From: Aporrectodea caliginosa
Lineage: Eukaryota > Annelida > Clitellata > Crassiclitellata > Lumbricidae
Assembly: GCA_020284085.1 (NCBI GenBank)
Contig: JACEVL010000019.1
Span: 677,001 to 741,000, forward strand
Length of the DNA: 64,000 bases
Reading direction: 5' to 3'
Shown here: positions 57,574 to 64,000 of the stretch, piece by piece
Layout: each line of letters starts with the position of its first letter
Numbering within the stretch: position 1 is the first letter of the stretch
The notes under the pieces: model-generated
Seen by the model: the letters and a program-made list of their open reading frames with translations, nothing else
Told to the model about the DNA's origin: nothing
Databases searched by the model: none
Made by a program: the position numbers and the translations under genes

Positions 57574-58514
57574 ACATAAACCGTCGAGATAAAAGCTCTA
57601 GAAGGGCGATATCGTTTACAGAGTTTTTATAGCGCTGTTTATCGCCGGAAGAGCCTGACTCGTGTAATGGTCTGAAGTCAGCTAATGTCTGGATGATTCC
57701 AGATAAATGACGCGGTAATTTTAAGAGCAGCCGGACGACTCATTCGCTGGAGTTCTTCCGTCGAAGTGAAAAGAACAACAAATTCATCAGACGTATTAAC
57801 GATAAAAGATCATTCATTGTTTCGCACGCGGCGATTGTGCAACTACGCCCACGACTTCGGGCGATTCATTCACACCGAATCAAATGTAAATAAAGCTGAA
57901 TGGACTGAACAGAGATAATATGCTCGTCTATGTTTCGGCAATTATGACTCACGAACAAAACTGCATCATTCGTTGTCATAAGTGTCGCTTGTCTGCTTAG
58001 AATCTATAGGAGCTAACTAGCCACACCTCACAGCGTTCTTGACAGTCGTCCGTGACACAGTCAACAGAGGAAGATAAAATGCTTAGGACCTTAGGTGATA
58101 AGTGATACGCCCATGTTCGTCAGGTGGCGACACCTTATCGGCGAGCCCTAGTTAGTTTGCTACTGGCGGAACAGCGATGAGTGATCCTCATAATAATAAT
58201 ATTTCATAATTCATTGTAAAATCATGACTATGTCTGCTAATACCCGGCTGGGAAAACTGTTACAGTTTTACTGGCCGCTTTGTTGTTACATACCTACAGA
58301 ACTCATATTCCCCGATTAGGTTCTTCATAGCCTTACCGATTTTCTATCAGACGTGCATAATGATTGGGTTTAATTCTTAAACATTTTATCAGTAATTATT
58401 TAGCCATCTGGAAGTGCACGATGTAGTTCCAGTGAAGCCAATTCTTGATTTAGGCATGTAGGCCTAGTAGCAGGACTATAGAGACACTTGTCTTCAACAT
58501 TGCAATTACCTTTA
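57574..58514. other. Intronic, no gene seen
   Basis: Unique-looking sequence; nothing assignable. Confidence 0.3.
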
Positions 58515-58974
58515 GGGGCCGTCCATAAATGACGTCACGCACCTAGGGGGGGAGGGGGGTCGGAAATTTGTGACGATGTGTGACATGGGGGTGGGGGTCT
58601 GAGTAGTGTGACGTCACACCAGGTCCATGTTATTAAATTTAACAATTAACAACAATTTCATTTTAATAATAACAGCACTAATTTTGAGGATTAAATTTTC
58701 ATTATTTTTAATTATTTTAATGTATACGGGCACCAATTTTAATAATTTTCTAATTATTTCATTATTTGGTCACCGTTAGATTTTAAAATATTCATACTTT
58801 GGCTATTTGTTCCATGAAGGAGCATTTTGCTTCGCCATGGAAATTGGTTTTAGGGGGTCAGAGCTTTGTGACGTCATTTTCAGAGGGGGTCTTACTTTTT
58901 GTGACGAAGTGTGACGAGGGGGGAGGGGGTTAAAAATCGGCCAAAATAGCGTGACGTCATTTATGGACGGCCCC
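58515..58974. mobile_element. Palindromic MITE, Harbinger-like ends
   Basis: GGGGCCGTCCATAAATGACG at 58515 is repeated as its exact complement ending at 58974, and pairing continues with TCACGC. TTA lies on both sides (58512-58514, 58975-58977). TTA target and G-rich ends suggest the PIF/Harbinger group; this is inference. Both arms also carry GGGGGAGGGGG and GTGACG(A/T) phrases. No coding capacity. Confidence 0.8.
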
Positions 58975-59026
58975 TTAAACAGTATCGCCATCATTATCGT
59001 CGTCGTCGTAATCATTATCGTCGTCG

Positions 59027-59033
59027 TCGTCGT

Positions 59034-59084
<51 letters not shown>
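59027..59084. repeat. (GTC)n/(ATC)n microsatellite
   Basis: CGTCGTCGTC then about 17 ATC units. Confidence 0.93.
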
Positions 59085-59085
<1 letters not shown>

Positions 59086-59284
59086 TAGCCATCATTTGGT
59101 GAAACAAGCGACATTATAGCGATGATCACCGTCATTCCTTTCGGTCAATTAATAATAAAGTCCAGTGATTTTCCCATTCTTGGTCCCATCAGGCTGCGTT
59201 CTGTCCTGCAGTCTTAGCCTTATTATTATCCATATTCATGGTCATCGTCTTCCTTTTTCTTCTCTCTCTTCCAAATGCATTATG

Positions 59285-59420
59285 TTGTAAGCAAGTAAGC
59301 AAGTAATCTTTATTAGCGCTAGACAAACGCCCACACTTTACGACGACATGCAATGCATAGGCCTACAATAAGAAAAAGGTACGACAATGCAGGTAGGAAG
59401 AACCCGGTATACGATAATGA
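59285..59420 (-). repeat. LINE 3-prime end with (ACTT/GCTT) tail
   Basis: AAGTAAGCAAGTAATCTTTA at the left, read on minus, is ...TAAAGATTACTTGCTTACTT. GACAAACGCCCACACTTTAC resembles the end at 5395. Confidence 0.4.
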
Positions 59421-59620
59421 ACAGTTTTAAAAGTTTAACTTAATATCTATTCTATAGCTCTGAACTAACAACAGCATAAAACATTTCATAGGCCTACAAT
59501 TGGGATAAATACTAACAAGTTAGTATTTAGAGCAATCGTTGAGCATTATCACAATTTTATATTTGTACAGTGCACGAGTGATGACGGATTTTTTGTAGTA
59601 GTATTATAAGGAAATATGAT

Positions 59621-59834
59621 GTGGGGCGCGGTGGTATAGGAGAATTTTCGGTGCCTTGGAGCCGGAGGGTTGCGGGTTCTAATGCACCTCATGCAGCCGC
59701 GTGGGGACCCTGGGCTAGTACTTCACTCGCAATTGCTCATGCGCTTCGATCGGCGTGAAACTCCGATTCAGTGTCCGCGCTGTAGTCGGGAGCGCCTCTG
59801 AGTAGAAATCTTGAAGGGCGCTATAACAAATGCT
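59621..59834 (+). mobile_element. tRNA-derived SINE
   Basis: GTGGGGCGCGGTGGTATAGG, then GGGTTCTAATGC (B box mutated), CAATTGCTCATGCGCTTCG, a duplicated GATCGGCG, and GGGCGCTATAACAAATGCTC with CATA tail. Same family as 8601 and 22155. Confidence 0.87.
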
Positions 59835-59912
59835 CATATATACATACATACATACATACATACATACATACATACATACATACATACATACATACATACA
59901 TACATACATACA

Positions 59913-59976
<64 letters not shown>

Positions 59977-60042
59977 CGTACATACATACATATATACATA
60001 CATACATACATACATACATACATACATACATACATACATACA

Positions 60043-60076
<34 letters not shown>

Positions 60077-60152
60077 CGTACATACATACATACATACATA
60101 CATACATACATACATACATACATACATACATACATACATACATACATACATG
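59835..60152. repeat. (CATA)n microsatellite, SINE tail
   Basis: Nearly 320 bases of CATA, interrupted only by a few TATA or ACGT units. It begins directly at the SINE end. Confidence 0.96.
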
Positions 60153-60479
60153 AGAATTCAAAAGTACGCAATCTTTTCCGTTAGTTGGATTTATGAAAGT
60201 GCACTGCTGCAGGTGGTCATTGGTTAAGACTGCTCTTAAAGAACTTCAGTTCTGTTTCTCCTAAATCTTTACCGCCGTTCTACTGCGGAAGATTTGCGAG
60301 AAATGCTTGAGCAAAGATGACGCACAATAATTCACGAGGCACAAACTTACATTAAACGGAGCAATGCATTTGGTCATTCGTTAAGTTTCGTGGCGTTTCA
60401 TCGCCTAAATCCTCACAGGGCGTGCCACTCCCACTGCAGCTGGACAGCGACCCACGGCAGAGGTTTTTACGGTCTGCCT

Positions 60480-60562
60480 CAACAGCTTCCGACGGGAATC
60501 GAACCCGAGTGTATGTCAGCGCTGACAGGTCACAACGTTATCAGTCAACCAGTAAGCCAGTG
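60480..60562 (-). repeat. tRNA-like sequence (SINE head or pseudogene)
   Basis: The minus strand reads TGGTTGACTGATAACG, then 40 bases later CTCGGGTTCGATTCCCGTC. The B box and its stem are excellent, the A box moderate. No intact acceptor stem. Confidence 0.45.
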
Positions 60563-61292
60563 ATCAGTCAACGTGGTCGGCCACTTACAGACCAACCAAT
60601 AACCGAAGCGAGCAATCAACCGAACTACAAATCCGTCAGTCCATCGTGGAATACCACCCCGATCTATAAAGGCCCGTGCCGCCACGGCCGCAGCCGGCGG
60701 CGGCGGCTCTCACAGGCCTCGTCTCCTCGCAGGCTGTCTTCGACGGAAGCCGTGAACGGACATAGCGTCCGCCGTATCTGCCGCGTCCGTATCCGCCGCG
60801 TATACCTCACAGCCATAATTCACTAATGTCTCCGCTGGACGTCGCTCGGCGTGCGCGTTAGAAATCACTTAGGTGAATTATTGGAAACAGTCCGGGCGGC
60901 AACCCGTTACAGGTAAGGCTGGGAATGAATTGAGGCCCGTTTTTTAACACCTGCAGCTCGCGCCGTCAACCACCCATGCGCGCCGGTGATTTATGATATG
61001 TAACCGAGAACAGATAAGGAAGGAAGGAAGGAGTCGGAGGCGGCAGCGTGGCGGTCGAGGTAGCCGCCTCTCCAGGCGAAAGGAAGGAAGGCCCCGCGCG
61101 GGACAGCCTATGGAAGTGCAGCGCCGCACTGGCCATGCGTCTGATGTTCGGCGGTAACTTCTTGGATGTCAAGAACGACGCTTTCTCAGCAAATGAGTCG
61201 CCGAAAACACGATGCTATCGGGCCATGTGATGAAGGGTACCCTCCTCTTCGTTCTCTCAGACGTTTAAGACTGCTCTTGTCCGCCTAGCCTG
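60563..61292. other. GC-rich intronic sequence, no gene seen
   Basis: 60660-60800 and 61030-61140 are strongly GC- and CpG-rich (GGCCGCAGCCGGCGGCGGCG). Arg/Ser-rich frames on both strands are compositional. Confidence 0.35.
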
Positions 61293-61350
61293 GGTCGGGA
61301 GCGCCTCTGAGTATTTAAGGGGCGCTGTATAAATTTCAGTTGATTGATTG
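61293..61350 (+). repeat. SINE/LINE 3-prime hairpin end with (GATT)n tail
   Basis: GGGAGCGCCTCTGAGTATTT, AAGGGGCGCTGTATAAATTT, then TTGATTGATTGACTGATTGA. Confidence 0.75.
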
Positions 61351-61479
61351 ACTGATTGATATGAAATCAGGAGTCAATCCAGGAGTCAACGGTTGTCCTG
61401 TAACTAAGAAATGCCTTCTGGAACTCTTCATCAAACGCGCATTGACACTATGTAGTAAAGTAATGGCCAGTGAGACTTA

Positions 61480-62050
61480 AGGAAGGTGCTCATTTTCTTT
61501 TTGTGGACCCATAAGACTGCAATGGACAAATCCAAGGTCTTTGCCGACGTGTGGCGTTTCACCGGGATCTGTGCTTCGTGCTCTTGTGTTCACATTATAA
61601 CCTCAGCTGCTCTGGGAACACGGCTCGACCTTCATTCAGTGGGATATCACGTCTGTGCTGATGATTCTCAAATTTGCACTTCATTTGACCTGCATGTCGT
61701 GTGACTCGTCTAAGTGGCTGCTGTCCGCTGCCTTTGAGAAGACGCAGTCTTGGATAAGCCATTGTAAGCAATTAAGAACAATTATTGTACTTTATGCATG
61801 GCGGTCAATAAACTCCTCCTTGTATGCGCTGACGATCAAATTTCTAATGCCATATGGGTAATTCACAGCTATTTAAAGAATTTGGATGGCTTATAACAGA
61901 GTAAAACCTACTGAAACTCCAACTAATATGCCAAAATATGAACAAATAACTCGTGTCCTTAAATCTTTGCATTGGCTTCCTGTTCAGAAAAAGTATTTGC
62001 TTCATATTAGGATGCAAAGTTTATTAAACATTGAACAACAGATTCGAACA
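61480..62050 (+). pseudogene. LINE reverse-transcriptase remnant
   Basis: In one plus frame SLPTCGVSPGSVLRALVFTL stands for the RT signature GVPQGSVLGPLLF; in the next, VGYHVCADDSQICTSFDLHV contains the catalytic ADD (61657-61665). Downstream, YEQITRVLKSLHWLPVQKKY (about 61938) is the standard HITPxLxxLHWLPVxxR phrase. Three frames are needed, so at least two frameshifts. Sequence related to the rest of the palm and thumb is partly deleted. A TA/CATA-rich tail follows. Confidence 0.78.
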
Positions 62051-62289
62051 TATATAGGTACATATATATATGTATATATATACATGTACATATACATGTA
62101 CATATATGTACTTACATACATACATGCATGCATACATACATGATACATACATACATATATTTGTACACATATATACCTACATAGAGTTATAAATGAAAAT
62201 GGACAGTTTCACCTCCCATTAAATCGTAAGCGTATACCTGTTTAGATCTGTTAGAAAGTCATATGTTCTTAAAATTCGTCATTTAAATA
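62051..62289. repeat. Degenerate TACATATA microsatellite
   Basis: ACATATATGTA-type units, self-complementary, between the LINE remnant and the long CATA array. Confidence 0.8.
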
Positions 62290-62668
62290 GACATATACAT
62301 ACATACATACATACATACATACATACATACATACATACATACATACATACATACATACATACATACATACATACATACATACATACATACATACACATAC
62401 ATACATACATACATACATACATACATACATACATACATACATACATACATACATACATACATACATACATACATACATACATACATACATACATACATAC
62501 ATACATACATACATACATACATACATACATACATACATACATACATACATACATACATACATACATACATACATACATACATACATACATACATACATAC
62601 ATACATACATACATACATACATACATACATACATACATACATACAAACATACAAACATGCATACATAC
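62290..62668. repeat. (CATA)n array, about 94 units
   Basis: Nearly perfect, with one two-base interruption (62390s) and variants at the right end. It ends 140 bases before the splice acceptor of the WIF gene's exon 2. Minus-strand Tyr-Val-Cys-Met frames are artefacts. Confidence 0.97.
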
Positions 62669-62808
62669 ATAGCCTACATAGTTACATATATATATATGTA
62701 TGTACATATATATACATACATACTTACGTTCACACACACACTAACATGACCTTGACATACCTGATGGGTAACGGCGTGCTTTACAGTCTGCCTTGTCGTT
62801 GATTGCAG

Positions 62809-62948
62809 GTATTCCGATGGACATCTACATAATTAAGAACGGTGCCGTCGTCTCCTACCTACAAGATGCCTACTTCGACTCTCAGCTTCCCATTCTACCG
62901 TCGGAGGTTGACTTCGTCGAACTGACCTGGAAGGCCGAACAGGAAGTG
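62809..62948 (+). CDS. WIF-domain gene, coding exon 2 (central WIF domain)
   Basis: The acceptor GATTGCAG ends at 62808. Two bases (GT) complete the glycine begun in exon 1. The 46 following codons read IPMDIYIIKNGAVVSYLQDA, YFDSQLPILPSEVDFVELTW, KAEQEV. Donor GTAGGC at 62949 (phase 0) is the likeliest exit; GTGGTA three bases earlier is the alternative. WIF domains continue after the LWID...G segment with (D/E)xxIxIxxG, then LPxIPxxVxxVxFTWxA; this exon supplies exactly that block, ending at the FTWQA/FTWHA position before the xEYxxxF segment. The spacing from G to TW is 39 residues here, versus 41 in human WIF1 and 35 in human RYK as I recall them, favouring WIF1. The rest of the domain lies beyond the window. 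Other translations of this region are shadows. Confidence 0.85.
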
Positions 62949-63004
62949 GTAGGCAGAACACGATCATATACAACATCTTCAAAAATATAAACGTTTGTCA
63001 GCGG

Positions 63005-63162
63005 CATAGGCGTAGCTACATGGAGGCACGAAGAGACAGTTGCCTCCTTTTGTTTTTTTAAATACTGGAACTTCGATTGACTTATGACCCCAATGACCAG
63101 GATTTTGCCAAAGGTCTGTGAAGTTGCTTCCACTTGAATTTAAGTCTCGGTATACGTGCCTG
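63005..63162. mobile_element. Small hAT MITE, 158 bp, in intron 2
   Basis: It starts CATAGGCGTAGCTACATGGA, followed by GTTGCCTCC, and ends TTGAATTTAAGTCTCGGTAT ACGTGCCTG, a decayed complement of the CAGTGGCGTAGCCAGACTTA end. It shares these ends and interior phrases (CCAGGATTTTGCCAA, GAAGTTGC) with the 487-bp element at 3401. The 8-bp duplication GTCAGCGG / GTCATCGG (62997-63004, 63163-63170) has one mismatch. Confidence 0.78.
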
Positions 63163-63239
63163 GTCATCGGCAATAGAAGGTTTATAATCGTCATCTTCAT
63201 CTTCGCTTCCTTTTCTTTATTGTCATCATAATCAATATT

Positions 63240-63310
63240 CATTCAGAGGACTTTTATATAGCTCCCCTCCAAGATAACCTATTCAGAGGCGCTCCCAGCC
63301 CAACTCCTGC
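63240..63310 (-). repeat. SINE/LINE 3-prime hairpin end
   Basis: Minus strand: GGGAGCGCCTCTGAATAGGT, TATCTTGGAGGGGAGCTATA, TAAAAG, with a GAAT tail remnant. Confidence 0.65.
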
Positions 63311-63688
63311 GACCAAGAACAGTTGGTATATGAAGAGTCTCTAGCTAAAAAACACGCAGATCTGAAGGTATAGATTATCATTTGCACTGCATGCAGCTTT
63401 ATTAACATTTCTTGATATCTCACTTATTAATCGATTAATTCTTTAAAAAGTTTAGTCTATTAATTTCGGCTTGTTCGATTAATGTATTTACTTATTTCAT
63501 GATGTCGAGCTACCCATCTCTGGAGTAAGCAATATGGCGAACAGGCGAACAATGACAATGTGAAAAGTTTGAGTGTAAATCATCGTTTTCAAATTATCGG
63601 CGATCATTTTGCATTTAAGATAAATGCTGATGGAAAAGTCGAAGATGGCGACAAAAATAACTAGCACACGCTCACACAGCTTACGCAG

Positions 63689-63690
<2 letters not shown>
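63311..63690. other. Intronic (intron 2), no gene seen
   Basis: AT-rich sequence with no recognisable feature. Confidence 0.35.

Positions 63691-63691
<1 letters not shown>

Positions 63692-63772
<81 letters not shown>
63692..63772. repeat. (CA)n microsatellite
   Basis: About 40 uninterrupted CA units. Confidence 0.97.
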
Positions 63773-63774
<2 letters not shown>

Positions 63775-63937
63775 ACTGCTACCAATCAAGCGTCCAGACA
63801 CAAATATTAATTGCACTAATCAACATAGATGCCAACTGAAATCAATGTCAATGATTTCAGAAAACACGTCTGGTTTACCAAAGCAAAACCTTTCGGCCTT
63901 TTACTCCTCTCTAAACCCGTTTTTTTCAGCCGTGGCT

Positions 63938-64000
63938 GGGACGGGAGCGCATCTGAGTACACGTAGTTATCTTGAAGAGGCGCCATATAATATCAAGTTT
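63938..64000 (+). repeat. SINE/LINE 3-prime hairpin end, cut by window edge
   Basis: GGGAGCGCATCTGAGTACAC, GTAGTTATCTTGAAGAGGCG, CCATATAATATCAAG. Confidence 0.65.

Larger units (their letters stand above)
24105..62808 (+). other. First intron of the WIF-domain gene, 38.7 kb
   Basis: Begins GTAAGT (24105) and ends GATTGCAG (62801-62808). The phases agree: the last base of exon 1 (G) plus the first two of exon 2 (GT) make a glycine. No other sequence in between resembles a WIF-domain segment, and none is needed for continuity of the domain. The intron holds most of the transposons and simple repeats listed here. An alternative short exon cannot be excluded by eye. Confidence 0.78.

Noticed and set aside
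59715..60227. Tyr/Met/Cys/Val and Ile/His/Thr repeat proteins at CATA arrays (also 1849-2203, 62269-62737)
   Set aside because: Simple translations of tetranucleotide repeats.
60422..60826. 134-codon Arg/Ser-rich frame
   Set aside because: Overlaps a tRNA-like repeat on the other strand and a GC-rich compositional stretch.

Overview
This is nuclear DNA from an animal, most likely a marine invertebrate deuterostome (an echinoderm or hemichordate is a reasonable guess, not proven). The evidence: two recognisable animal genes with spliced structure, very sparse coding, many microsatellites, CR1/L2-type LINEs with tRNA-headed SINEs, many hAT, piggyBac, mariner and Mutator-like DNA elements, and a striking excess of the palindrome TAGGCCTA. 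There is no bacterial gene organisation, no operon and no CRISPR array.

Only two host genes are supported. (1) Positions 1-108 on the minus strand hold the start of an ARL8 small GTPase (36 residues up to the P-loop) which runs off the left edge. (2) A plus-strand WIF-domain gene (secreted Wnt inhibitor WIF1 favoured, RYK-type receptor as alternative) has exon 1 at 23921-24104 (signal peptide and start of the WIF domain) and exon 2 at 62809-62948. The phase-1 junction matches exactly, which implies a 38.7-kb first intron filling most of the window. Later exons must lie beyond 64000.

Layout: 1-0.25 kb ARL8 start and probable promoter; 0.9-1.2 kb hAT fossil; 3.3-5.0 kb long-inverted-repeat element with 9-bp target duplication, carrying a hAT MITE; 6.4-8.4 kb a stack of nested elements (inverted repeat > hAT > hAT fragment > piggyBac MITE); 8.5-10.0 kb a 39-bp satellite interrupted by SINEs; 12.1-13.4 kb a diverged duplication; 15.2-17.3 kb a 57-bp satellite; 19.5-22.0 kb two hAT-type elements, the larger with a decayed transposase; 22.1-22.5 kb SINE with microsatellite tail; 23.0-24.1 kb promoter, leader and exon 1 of the WIF gene; 24.3-62.8 kb intron holding LINE fragments (24.3-25.0, 33.3, 37.5, 41.8-44.2, 61.5-62.05 kb), a nested hAT (31.2-33.3 kb), an internally deleted mariner (53.6-54.4 kb), a palindromic MITE (58.5 kb), SINEs and long simple repeats; 62.8 kb exon 2; 63.0 kb a small hAT MITE.

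The notable biology is in the repeats. Several elements have exact target-site duplications, nesting order can be read directly, inverted-repeat arms serve as built-in empty-site controls, and SINEs and LINEs share a 3-prime hairpin end that appears to seed the microsatellites. All calls are by eye; similarity to named families is from memory of those families, not from a search.
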